NCBI GenBank assembly: GCA_025352765.1 | Contig: JANXSI010000205.1 | Coordinates: forward strand, 1 to 8,825 | Direction: 5' to 3' | DNA length: 8,825 nt | DNA from: Devosia sp. | Lineage (GTDB): Bacteria; Pseudomonadota; Alphaproteobacteria; Rhizobiales; Devosiaceae | In this document: positions 1 to 6,894 of the stretch, piece by piece | How the letters are laid out: each line of letters begins with the position of its first letter | Position numbering within the stretch: position 1 is the stretch's first letter | Notes under the pieces: generated by a model | Databases searched by the model: none | Told to the model about the DNA's origin: nothing | What the model saw: only the letters and a program-made list of their open reading frames with translations | Program-made: the position numbers and the translations under genes

Positions 1-1
1 C

Positions 2-67
2 GAGGCGGGGCTCAAGATCAACCAGCAAGCGTTGAGCGCCCTGCTCAACCTCACACCGGCGCAGTGA
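2..67 (+). CDS. C-terminal end of a probable PpiD-type peptidyl-prolyl isomerase/foldase (partial)
   Basis: Only the last 21 codons and the TGA stop (65-67) are in the window; the 5' part lies outside. The tail contains KINQQALSALL, which resembles the conserved C-terminal INQQAL segment of alphaproteobacterial PpiD/SurA-N-type proteins, membrane-anchored periplasmic folding factors. A PpiD-like gene directly upstream of trpE is, from my general knowledge, a common alphaproteobacterial arrangement, and this supports the call. The stop lies only 4 nt before the trpE ATG, so the two genes are probably co-transcribed. The fragment is too short for a domain-based assignment, so identity rests on a short motif plus context and could be wrong. 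Confidence 0.5.
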   Translation, partial: EAGLKINQQALSALLNLTPAQ

Positions 68-71
68 TGCG

Positions 72-1580
72 ATGGCGGGCCAGAGTTTCGACAGCTTTGC
101 GGCCGCCTACGACGCCGGTCGCGCCCAGATCGTCTTTCGCCGGGTCGTCGCCGACCTCGAGACGCCCATCGGGGCCTATCTGAAGCTTTCCGAGGGGCGG
201 CAAAACACGTTCCTGCTCGAAAGCGTGCAGGACGGGGCGACGCGCGGTCGCTATTCGATGATCGGCTTCGATCCCGACGTCATCCTCAAGGTCGAGGCCG
301 GCAAGGCCAGCCTCAACCGCAATGCCGGGCTGACGCCCGACGCCTTCACCCCGCTCGACACCCCGCCGCTCGATGCGCTGCGCGCCTTGGTGGCCGAAAG
401 CCAGGCCGACGTCCCCGAGGGGCTGCCATCGACGGCCGCCGGCATCTACGGCTATCTCGGCTACGAGATGGTGCGGCTGATGGAGGTGCTGCCCGACCGC
501 CACGACGCGGGCCTCGGCCTCCCCGACGCGATCCTGATGCGGCCGACGATGCTGGCGGTGTTCGACACCGTCAAGGACGAGCTCTATCTCACCGCGCCCG
601 TCTATGTGCGCGCCGGCGTCACGGCGAAGCAGGCGTGGGAAGCCGCGCACGGCCGCATCGACGACGCCACGGCGCGGCTCAGCCGGACCCTGCCCTATTC
701 GACCACGCTGCCCGATCTGGCCGGCATCGAGGTGACGTCGAATACCTCCAAGGGCGAGTATGCTGAGATGGTCGCGGCGGCCAAGGACTACATCCTTGCC
801 GGTGACATCTTCCAGGTGGTGCTGAGCCAGCGTTTCGAGGCGAAATTCGATCTGCCGCCGACGGCGCTCTACCGCGCGCTGCGCCGCACCAACCCTTCGC
901 CTTACATGTACATGCTGGATTTCGGCGATTTCGCCGTTGCCGGCTCGAGCCCGGAAATCCTGGTCAAGGTCGAAAAGGGCCAGGTGACCATCCGGCCGAT
1001 CGCGGGAACGCGGAAGCGCGGATCGACGCCGACCCGCGACAAGGAACTCGCCGACGAGTTGTTGAGCGATCCCAAAGAGTTGGCCGAGCATCTGATGCTG
1101 CTCGACCTCGGCCGCAACGATGTCGGCCGGGTGGCCAAGATCGGCACCGTCAAGGTGACCGACAAGTTCTTCCTCGAATACTATTCGCACGTCATGCACA
1201 TCGTCTCGAATGTCGTCGGCGTGCTCGATCCGACGAAGGATTTCGTCGACGCGCTGGCCGCTGGCTTTCCGGCCGGCACTGTCTCGGGGGCGCCGAAGGT
1301 TCGGGCGATGGAGATCATCGACGAGCTGGAGAAGGCGCGGCGCGGCATCTATGGCGGCTGCGTCGGCTATTTCGGCGCCGACGGCACGATGGACACATGC
1401 ATCGTGTTACGCACCGCGATCATCAAGGACAACACGCTCTACGTGCAGGCCGGCGCCGGCATCGTCGCCGACAGCCAGGCGGCGCTGGAGCAACTCGAAT
1501 GCGAAAACAAGGCGCGGGCCCTGTTCAGCGCGGCGGAAGAGGCTTTACGATACGCCGGTGAAGCGAGGGTCGGGCAGTGA
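72..1580 (+). CDS. trpE: Anthranilate synthase component I (chorismate-binding subunit)
   Basis: TrpE converts chorismate to anthranilate in the cytoplasm, using ammonia delivered by TrpG; this is the first committed step of tryptophan synthesis. The 502 aa are full length for the family. The N-terminal domain carries the LLES motif (residues 48-51), part of the tryptophan feedback site, complemented by NPSPYMYML (274-282). The C-terminal chorismate-binding domain shows PIAGTRKRG (309-317), EHLMLLDLGRNDVGRV (339-354), the HVMH segment (373-376), TVSGAPKVRAMEI (403-415), and GAGIVADS (461-468). The feedback motif is intact, so allosteric inhibition by Trp is expected. The PIAGTR and SGAPK motifs fit TrpE. 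The related PabB and isochorismate synthases are less likely given LLES and the trpG-trpD-trpC neighbours. The ATG at 72 starts 4 nt after the upstream stop; an ATG at 67 is out of frame. No strong Shine-Dalgarno or leader peptide is visible. Confidence 0.98.
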   Translation: MAGQSFDSFAAAYDAGRAQIVFRRVVADLETPIGAYLKLSEGRQNTFLLESVQDGATRGRYSMIGFDPDVILKVEAGKASLNRNAGLTPDAFTPLDTPPLDALRALVAESQADVPEGLPSTAAGIYGYLGYEMVRLMEVLPDRHDAGLGLPDAILMRPTMLAVFDTVKDELYLTAPVYVRAGVTAKQAWEAAHGRIDDATARLSRTLPYSTTLPDLAGIEVTSNTSKGEYAEMVAAAKDYILAGDIFQVVLSQRFEAKFDLPPTALYRALRRTNPSPYMYMLDFGDFAVAGSSPEILVKVEKGQVTIRPIAGTRKRGSTPTRDKELADELLSDPKELAEHLMLLDLGRNDVGRVAKIGTVKVTDKFFLEYYSHVMHIVSNVVGVLDPTKDFVDALAAGFPAGTVSGAPKVRAMEIIDELEKARRGIYGGCVGYFGADGTMDTCIVLRTAIIKDNTLYVQAGAGIVADSQAALEQLECENKARALFSAAEEALRYAGEARVGQ

Positions 1581-1602
1581 CCACAGGCAGCCGCACCAAC
1601 GG

Positions 1603-1688
1603 CGTCATTCCCGCGAAAGCGGGAATCCAATCCGGGTTCGCGGTCGCACGATGGCGCGGCCTGGATTCCCGCTTTCGCGGGAATGACG
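1603..1688. repeat. REP/BIME-like palindromic element between trpE and trpG
   Basis: Two 27-bp arms (1603-1629 and 1662-1688) are perfect reverse complements separated by a 32-nt spacer. Each arm is itself a hairpin with an 8-bp stem of ATTCCCGC/GCGGGAAT. The left stem is 1607-1614/1619-1626 with a GAAA loop, and the right stem is 1665-1672/1677-1684 with a TTTC loop. The element can therefore fold as one long stem or as two short ones. This CATTCCCGCGAAAGCGGGAAT-type unit is a widespread intergenic repeat in Proteobacteria, spread by REP-associated transposase-like activity or similar mechanisms (family knowledge). No T-tract follows, so it is not a classical intrinsic terminator. In the transcript it could protect trpE mRNA from 3' exonucleases or reduce read-through into trpG; that role is inference. 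It accounts for most of the only sizeable gap in the operon. Confidence 0.9.
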
Positions 1689-1716
1689 TCCAGGTCGAAA
1701 TGCCAAGGTCACGCCC

Positions 1717-2313
1717 ATGAAACTCCTCGTCATCGATAACTACGACAGCTTCACCTACAACCTCGTCCACTTCCTCGGGGAGCTGGGCGCGGAGCCGGTT
1801 GTGTTCCGCAACGACAAGATCACGCTCGACCAGGTCGCCGCGATGGCGCCGGACGGGATCGTGCTATCGCCGGGGCCCAAGACGCCGAGCGAAGCGGGCA
1901 TCTGCCTTGCGGTCATCGACCGGTTCGGTGCAACAACGCCGATCCTCGGGGTCTGCCTCGGGCACCAGGCGATCGGCCAGGCGATGGGCGGCGACGTGAT
2001 CCGCGCGCCGAGCCTAATGCACGGCAAGACCTCGGCCATCAATCACACCGGCAAGGGCCTGTTTCGCGGACTGAATTCGGGCTTTGAGGCGACGCGCTAC
2101 CATTCGCTGATCGTCGAGCGGAGCACCCTGCCCGCCGATCTTGAAATCACCGCGACGACCGACGACGGGCTGATCATGGGGATGCAGCACCGCACCAAGC
2201 CGCTCCACGGCGTGCAGTTCCACCCCGAGAGCATTGCCAGCGAGAACGGCCATGCGCTCCTACAGAACTTTCTGACCATCGCCGGCGATTTCGGCCGGAA
2301 GCAGGCCGCGTGA
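1717..2313 (+). CDS. trpG: Anthranilate synthase component II (glutamine amidotransferase)
   Basis: TrpG hydrolyses glutamine and channels ammonia to TrpE in the anthranilate synthase complex. The 198 aa form a class I glutamine amidotransferase domain. It shows NYDSFTYNL (8-16), the oxyanion-forming SPGP (51-54), the nucleophile elbow GVCLGHQ with Cys80, MHGK (101-104), and FHPES (168-172), which supplies His169 and Glu171 of the triad. All catalytic residues are present. In many bacteria the same subunit also serves PabB in folate synthesis; no pabB is in this window, so a dual role is possible but unproven. Here trpG is a separate gene, unlike the fused trpEG of some rhizobia. AAGG at 1705-1708, 8 nt before the ATG, is a reasonable ribosome site. 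The gene follows the palindromic element after 28 nt and overlaps trpD by one base (TGATG). Confidence 0.97.
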   Translation: MKLLVIDNYDSFTYNLVHFLGELGAEPVVFRNDKITLDQVAAMAPDGIVLSPGPKTPSEAGICLAVIDRFGATTPILGVCLGHQAIGQAMGGDVIRAPSLMHGKTSAINHTGKGLFRGLNSGFEATRYHSLIVERSTLPADLEITATTDDGLIMGMQHRTKPLHGVQFHPESIASENGHALLQNFLTIAGDFGRKQAA

Positions 2314-3323
2314 TGGAGATCAAGGCCGCCCTCGCCAAGATCGCCAACCGCCAGGATCTGACCGGCGCCGAGATGCGCGGGGTGATGACATTGATCATGA
2401 ACGGCGAAGCGACGCCGAGTCAGATCGGTGCCTTCCTGATGGGCCTCAGGGTCAAGGGCGAGAGCGTCGGCGAGATCGCCGCGGCCGTCTCGATCCTCAG
2501 AGAAAAGATGGTCAAGGTCGACGCCCCCGAGGATGTCATCGACATCGTCGGTACCGGCGGCGACGGGGCGGAAACGCTCAACATTTCGACCGCCACGGCG
2601 ATCGTCGTCGCCGCCTCCGGCACGCCGGTCGCCAAGCACGGCAACCGCGCGCTGAGCTCGAAATCTGGCGCCTCGGACGTGCTGCAAGCGCTGGGCGTCA
2701 AGCTCGACCTCACGCCCGACCAGATCTCGCGCTGCATCAAGGAAGCCGGCATCGGCTTCATGTTCGCGCCGGCGCATCATCCGGCGATGAAGCACGTCGG
2801 CCCGTCGCGGGTAGAACTGGGCACCAGAACGATGTTCAATCTGCTCGGCCCGCAATCCAATCCGGCCGGCGCCCGCCGCTACATGCTGGGCGTCTACGAC
2901 AAGGCCTGGGTCGAGCCGGTGGCTGCCGCGCTCCTCGCCAATCGTGCGATTGCCGCCTGGGTAGTGCACGGCCATGGCGGACTAGACGAACTTTCGACCA
3001 CGGGCCCGAGCTTCGTCGCCTCGATCATCGACGGCAATCTGACGAGCTTCGAGGTGACTCCCGAGGACGCCGGGGTGGCGCGTGCGGACATCAAGGATTT
3101 GAAGGGCGCCGATCCGGCCTATAATGCGGGCCGGATGCGCACGATGCTGGAAGGCGCGCGCGATCCCTATCGCGATGTCGTGCTGCTCAACGCCGCGGCG
3201 GCCTTCATCGTCGCCGGCAAGGTCGAGACACTGAAAGCGGGCGCGGCGCTTGCTGCCGAGCAGATCGATAGCGGCCGCGCCAAGCACACGCTTGAAAAAC
3301 TCATATCGGTATCAAATAGTTAG
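2313..3323 (+). CDS. trpD: Anthranilate phosphoribosyltransferase
   Basis: TrpD transfers the phosphoribosyl group of PRPP to anthranilate, the second step of the pathway. Taking the ATG at 2313 gives 336 aa, the usual length. An N-terminal helical domain (about 1-65) precedes the catalytic domain. This has the PRPP/Mg-binding loop IVGTGGDG (78-85), NISTATA (90-96), KHGNR (108-112), the anthranilate-site segment HHPAMKHV (155-162) with Arg166, and the metal-binding acidic pair DE (225-226). A GTG at 2310 directly precedes the ATG and would add one Met. ATG is preferred because it forms the coupling TGATG with the trpG stop. It is a stand-alone enzyme, not fused to trpG as in enterics. The last codons are more AT-rich than the rest of the gene. 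The stop is 2 nt before the trpC start. Confidence 0.97.
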   Translation: MEIKAALAKIANRQDLTGAEMRGVMTLIMNGEATPSQIGAFLMGLRVKGESVGEIAAAVSILREKMVKVDAPEDVIDIVGTGGDGAETLNISTATAIVVAASGTPVAKHGNRALSSKSGASDVLQALGVKLDLTPDQISRCIKEAGIGFMFAPAHHPAMKHVGPSRVELGTRTMFNLLGPQSNPAGARRYMLGVYDKAWVEPVAAALLANRAIAAWVVHGHGGLDELSTTGPSFVASIIDGNLTSFEVTPEDAGVARADIKDLKGADPAYNAGRMRTMLEGARDPYRDVVLLNAAAAFIVAGKVETLKAGAALAAEQIDSGRAKHTLEKLISVSNS

Positions 3324-3325
3324 CC

Positions 3326-4135
3326 ATGGCAGACATTCTCACCCGCATCGAAGCCTATAAGCGCGAAGAGATCGCGGCGGCAAAATCGCTGCGGCCCTGG
3401 AACGAGGTCGCCGACGCCGCCCATGATGCGCCGCCGGTCCGGCGGTTCCTGTCGGCGCTCAAGGCCAAGCGCGCCAAGGGCGAATATGCCCTGATCGCCG
3501 AAGTGAAAAAGGCGAGCCCGTCCAAGGGGTTGATCCGAAACGACTTCAATCCGACGGAGATCGCCCGCTCGTATGAGTTGGGCGGCGCGGCGTGCCTGTC
3601 CGTCCTCACCGACCGGCCGAGCTTCCAAGGGGCACCGAGCTATCTGATCGAGGCGCGCGCCGCGACAAATCTGCCAGTCCTCCGCAAGGACTTCATGTTT
3701 GAGACCTACCAGGTGGCCGAAGCCCGCTCCTGGGGCGCCGACTGCATTCTGATCATCCTCGCCGCGGTCGGCGACGACACCGCCCGCTATCTGCTCGACG
3801 CCGCTGCCGAGTGGCGGATGGACGCGCTGGTCGAGGTGCACGACCAGATCGAGATGGACCGCGCGGTGGCGCTGAACGCGGAATTCATCGGCATCAACAA
3901 CCGGAACCTCCGCACCTTCGAGACAACACTGCAGACCTCGATCGACCTTTCGGGCGGCCTGCCGGCGGGAACCCACCTTGTCGCCGAAAGCGGCATCACC
4001 AGCCACGCCGACGTGGTCAAGCTGGCGACGCAGGCCGGCATCGGCACCTTCCTCGTCGGCGAGAGCCTGATGCGGCAGGACGACGTCACCAAGGCCACCC
4101 AGCTCCTGCTCTGGGGCGAAAAGGGCCGCCCGTGA
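3326..4135 (+). CDS. trpC: Indole-3-glycerol phosphate synthase
   Basis: TrpC closes the ring of 1-(2-carboxyphenylamino)-1-deoxyribulose 5-phosphate with loss of CO2 and water to give indole-3-glycerol phosphate. The 269 aa form one (beta/alpha)8 barrel. Visible active-site segments are AEVKKASPSKG (58-68, with Glu59 and Lys61), LRKDF (119-123, Lys121), Glu170 in LVEVHD, GINNRNL (189-195, Asn194), AESGI (220-224), and the phosphate-binding VGESLM (244-249). It is monofunctional: no TrpF domain is attached, and trpF is not in this window, so the preceding isomerase step must be encoded elsewhere. The ATG at 3326 follows the trpD stop by 2 nt with no clear Shine-Dalgarno, so coupling is likely. 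The 3' end overlaps moaC by 4 nt (GTGA). Confidence 0.97.
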   Translation: MADILTRIEAYKREEIAAAKSLRPWNEVADAAHDAPPVRRFLSALKAKRAKGEYALIAEVKKASPSKGLIRNDFNPTEIARSYELGGAACLSVLTDRPSFQGAPSYLIEARAATNLPVLRKDFMFETYQVAEARSWGADCILIILAAVGDDTARYLLDAAAEWRMDALVEVHDQIEMDRAVALNAEFIGINNRNLRTFETTLQTSIDLSGGLPAGTHLVAESGITSHADVVKLATQAGIGTFLVGESLMRQDDVTKATQLLLWGEKGRP

Positions 4136-4614
4136 GCCAGACGCTCACCCATCTCAACGAAAAGGGCGAGGCCCGTATCGTCGATATCGGCGGCAAGGCC
4201 ATCACCACGCGCCGGGCCGTCGCCCGGGCCAAAATCGAAGCCAAACCCGAAACGGTCGAGGCGATCGCCGGTGGCACCCTGAAGAAGGGCGATGCGCTGG
4301 CCGTAGCCCGGATTGCCGGCATCATGGCCGCCAAGAAGACGTCGGACCTGATCCCGCTGTGCCACCCCATTGCCTTGAGCAAGGTCGAGGTCGAGATCGT
4401 CGTCGAAGACGGCCAACTGGTGATCACCGCGACCGCCGAAACGTCGGACCGCACCGGCGTCGAGATGGAGGCGATGACCGCCGCGAGCGTTGCCGCGCTG
4501 ACCCTCTACGACATGGCCAAGGGCATTGATCGCGGCATGCGGATCTCCTCCGTCGAGCTGGTCGAAAAATCCGGCGGCAAGTCCGGGCGCTATCTGAGGG
4601 ATCCCGATAAATGA
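4132..4614 (+). CDS. moaC: Cyclic pyranopterin monophosphate synthase
   Basis: MoaC converts 3',8-cyclo-7,8-dihydro-GTP, the product of MoaA, to cyclic pyranopterin monophosphate in molybdenum cofactor synthesis. Starting from the GTG at 4132 the protein is 160 aa, almost identical in length to the E. coli enzyme. Active-site features are Lys51 in LKKGDAL, SDLIPLCHPI (71-80, with Cys77 and His78), TGVEMEAMTA (108-117), and YDMAKGIDRGM (126-136, with Asp127 and Lys130). The frame remains open far upstream through trpC, but homology begins at MSQTLTHLNEKGEARIVDI. The GTG overlaps the trpC stop as GTGA, which supports this start. It overlaps moeA by 4 nt. No moaA lies nearby, so the substrate is supplied by a gene elsewhere. 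A trpC-moaC-moeA order is a recurring alphaproteobacterial arrangement. Confidence 0.96.
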   Translation: MSQTLTHLNEKGEARIVDIGGKAITTRRAVARAKIEAKPETVEAIAGGTLKKGDALAVARIAGIMAAKKTSDLIPLCHPIALSKVEVEIVVEDGQLVITATAETSDRTGVEMEAMTAASVAALTLYDMAKGIDRGMRISSVELVEKSGGKSGRYLRDPDK

Positions 4615-5819
4615 TCACGGTCGACGAGGCCCTGGACCGGATCTTCGCGAAAATCCCGGCGCCCTCGTCCGAGACCGTGCCGTTGAGCCGCGCCCACAAG
4701 CGCGTGCTGACGTCGCCGCTGCTCGCCAAGCACACCCAGCCGCCCTTCGACGCCAGCGCCATGGACGGCTACGCCGTCCGCGCATCCGAAGTGATCCCCG
4801 GCAAGCCGTTGTTCCTGGCGGGAACTTCGCAGGCCGGCGCCCGCTTCACCGGCATGATGGAACACGGCCAGTGCGTCCGCATCTTCACCGGCGCGCCGTT
4901 GCCGATCGGCGCCGACGCGGTGATCATGCAGGAGCAGGCCGTCGCCCAGGGCAACCGTGTCGCGTTCGAGAAGGTGCCGCGGGTCGGCCAGTCGATCCGC
5001 CGCCGCGGCAATGACTTCACCGAGGGCAAGGAGCTGCTGCCGGCCGGCGTCGGGCTGACGCCGGCGATGCTCAACCTTGCGGCCTCCGCCAACTACCCGA
5101 GCGTCGAGGTGGCGCGGCGGCCCAAGCTCGCGGTACTGGCGACGGGCGACGAACTGGTGCCGCCCGGCACCGAGCTCGGGCCAGACCAGATCGTAGCCTC
5201 GAACTCCTACGGGCTGATCCCCCTGCTCTCGCCCTATGCCGACAAGGTCATCGACCTCGGCATCGTGCGCGACAACAAGCGCGAACTCGAAAAGACCATC
5301 CTGGGGGCCTTCGACTACGGCATAGACGTGCTGCTGACCTCGGGAGGCGCCAGCGTCGGCGACCGCGACTACGTGCAGGACGTGCTGCGCGACCTCGGCG
5401 TCGAGCTCGATTTCTGGAAGATCATGATGCGGCCGGGCAAGCCCCTGATGTTCGGTACGCGCGGCAAGACCCTGGTGTTCGGGCTGCCGGGCAACCCGAC
5501 CTCGGCGTTCGTCACCGCCACCGTGCTGGTGCGGCCCGCGCTGCGGATGATGACGGGACACACCGACCCGTTCTGGCCCTTCATGGGCGTGCCGCTCGCG
5601 GCAGGCCTGCCGCCCAATGGCGAGCGACGGCATTTCGTGCGCGGCAAGCTCAACCGCAACGAGATCGGCTTTCTAGAGGTGCTGCCGATCGCCGAGACCG
5701 ACAGCAACCACTCGTCGTCGCTGGCGGAAGCGGACGCGCTGATCATCCAGCCCGAAAACGACCCCGGCACACCCGCGGGCGAGATCGTCGAGATCATTCC
5801 CCTGGCGCTGCTGAGCTGA
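4611..5819 (+). CDS. moeA: Molybdopterin molybdenumtransferase
   Basis: MoeA inserts molybdate into adenylylated molybdopterin to form active molybdenum cofactor. The 402 aa match the family length. The N-terminal region has PPFDASAMDGYAVR (44-57, with the conserved Asp52) and RIFTGAPLPIGADAV (90-104). The central MoCF-type domain has KLAVLATGDEL (172-182), TSGGASVGDRDY (243-254), IMMRPGKPLMFG (271-282), and GLPGNPTSAFVT (291-302). The C-terminal beta domain follows to residue 402. The ATG at 4611 overlaps the moaC stop (ATGA), giving a clear start. This is the last gene of the operon; the next gene converges from the opposite strand only 13 nt away. All conserved segments are present and nothing suggests degeneration. 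A second gephyrin-like or competence-related role is not indicated. Confidence 0.96.
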   Translation: MITVDEALDRIFAKIPAPSSETVPLSRAHKRVLTSPLLAKHTQPPFDASAMDGYAVRASEVIPGKPLFLAGTSQAGARFTGMMEHGQCVRIFTGAPLPIGADAVIMQEQAVAQGNRVAFEKVPRVGQSIRRRGNDFTEGKELLPAGVGLTPAMLNLAASANYPSVEVARRPKLAVLATGDELVPPGTELGPDQIVASNSYGLIPLLSPYADKVIDLGIVRDNKRELEKTILGAFDYGIDVLLTSGGASVGDRDYVQDVLRDLGVELDFWKIMMRPGKPLMFGTRGKTLVFGLPGNPTSAFVTATVLVRPALRMMTGHTDPFWPFMGVPLAAGLPPNGERRHFVRGKLNRNEIGFLEVLPIAETDSNHSSSLAEADALIIQPENDPGTPAGEIVEIIPLALLS

Positions 5820-5845
5820 TGGCGCGGCGCAGCTAGCGCCGCATC
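5818..5845. terminator. Possible bidirectional terminator hairpin between moeA and the LptG-like gene
   Basis: A 7-bp GC-only stem, GCGGCGC/GCGCCGC (5824-5830 and 5836-5842), encloses the 5-nt loop AGCTA. It can be extended by GAT/ATC (5818-5820 and 5843-5845) across a 3-nt bulge. It sits exactly at the convergent junction and includes the stop codon of the minus-strand gene. No T-run follows on either strand, so intrinsic termination is uncertain. The hairpin may only slow polymerase, or be chance in GC-rich DNA. Confidence 0.3.
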
Positions 5846-6894
5846 GTCCCATCCTGCGAATAGAGCAGCGTCGTGAGGCCGACGAGGACCGCGACGAAGG
5901 CGGGCCCCGCCGCGGCCACCAGCGGCGGCAGCACTTCGGCATTGCCCGCTCGCACCGCCATCTCGTTGAGCACGTAGATCACGAAGCCGCCGACGATCCC
6001 GAACAGGATCGTGTTGGCGTATTGCATGCGGCGACGGTAGCGGCCGGCAACGGCGATCCCGATCAGCATGGTCCCGGCAACCATGAAGGGCAGTGTGAAG
6101 CTCTTGAGCAGGCTCGTCGAGGTGACCGAACGATATCCGCTGTCCGAGAGCGCGCTCATCTGCGTTTGCAACAGTTCCGGCAGCGTCAGATCGCGGGCGC
6201 CGGAGGCAATCAACCGGAGGTCGCCGACCGTGGTCGTGGTTGCGAGAGCGAAATCCACCAACGACTCCGGAGCGGCCTCAAGGGTATATCTGGTGCCGGC
6301 CTTGATGCGCCAATGCCCGGCCGTCAGCTCGATTTCCTCGGCCTCGATGCGGTCGCGCGATGGGGTATCGGTCAGAAAGATCGTGGCATCGTAGACGGCG
6401 GGCGGGTTGGCCGTGACGGCCGCGGCCCGCAGGATGTAGCGGCCATCCTTTCCGGACTGCTCGAGCCATGTCTGGCTGCGCGTGGTTGTGCCGGAGTAGC
6501 CCGGCATGGCGCGATTGGCGAGGATAATGATGGTTTCGCCGCCGATCGACATCACCGCGGAAAACGCCACCATGGCCAGGATCGGCGCCCGCGCGACGCT
6601 CCAGATCGAATGGCCGGTCGACAGGATGATCGTCAGCTCGCGCCGGCTCTGCAGGTCGAGAACCGCAGCGATGGTGCCGAGGAGCGCGGTGATGGGTAGA
6701 ATGCCGATCGACGATCGGAGGGCCGACAGGGCAATGCCAGCCGCTGAAAGCAAAGGGCCGCCGAGCGCGCTCAGCATCTTGATCCGGCCCGTGTCGAGCG
6801 TGCCGACCAGCGCAAACAGAGCAAAGAACACCATCACGGTGATGGCGATCCGGTAGGCGAAGCGGCGCAGTACCAGCCAATCGATGCGGGTCAT
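5833..6894 (-). CDS. LptF/LptG (YjgP/YjgQ) family permease, stand-alone
   Basis: Family members are inner-membrane subunits of the LptB2FG exporter that extracts lipopolysaccharide and passes it to the LptC/A/D bridge. Starting at the ATG at 6894 (MTRIDW) the protein is 353 aa, normal for the family. Membrane segments are seen near 15-33, 50-78, 100-125, 267-284, 293-313 and 322-344. A hydrophilic stretch of about 130-265 fits the periplasmic beta-jellyroll domain between TM3 and TM4. The segment LDLQSRRELTIILSTGHSI (79-97) corresponds to the cytoplasmic coupling helix with its RREL-T signature. An upstream frame extension of 20 residues is rejected because the ATG forms an ATGA overlap with the preceding glycosyltransferase stop. 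Unusually there is no lptF partner, lptD or lptC alongside. It may be a divergent paralogue rather than the canonical LptG, so no gene symbol is assigned. Confidence 0.85.
   Translation of the reverse strand: MTRIDWLVLRRFAYRIAITVMVFFALFALVGTLDTGRIKMLSALGGPLLSAAGIALSALRSSIGILPITALLGTIAAVLDLQSRRELTIILSTGHSIWSVARAPILAMVAFSAVMSIGGETIIILANRAMPGYSGTTTRSQTWLEQSGKDGRYILRAAAVTANPPAVYDATIFLTDTPSRDRIEAEEIELTAGHWRIKAGTRYTLEAAPESLVDFALATTTTVGDLRLIASGARDLTLPELLQTQMSALSDSGYRSVTSTSLLKSFTLPFMVAGTMLIGIAVAGRYRRRMQYANTILFGIVGGFVIYVLNEMAVRAGNAEVLPPLVAAAGPAFVAVLVGLTTLLYSQDGTMRR

Noticed and set aside
51..1199. 382-codon open frame on the minus strand opposite trpE
   Set aside because: It mirrors trpE codons in high-GC DNA, its translation is rich in Arg, Gly, His and Asp with no recognisable domain, and trpE is certain on the other strand.
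1603..1688. Trp attenuator or CRISPR repeat
   Set aside because: There is no leader peptide with Trp codons and no U-tract after the stem, and only two inverted (not direct) copies exist, so a REP/BIME-like element fits best.
2097..2975. 292-codon minus-strand open frame opposite trpG/trpD
   Set aside because: Runs across two unambiguous plus-strand genes and shows no domain or start signal.
3811..4131. Upstream in-frame extension of moaC inside trpC
   Set aside because: Translation before the GTG at 4132 is Arg/Gly-rich and not MoaC-like; the GTGA overlap with the trpC stop and family length both support 4132.
4590..5633. 347-codon minus-strand open frame opposite moeA
   Set aside because: Low-complexity Arg/His/Gly-rich product with no motif; antisense shadow of moeA.
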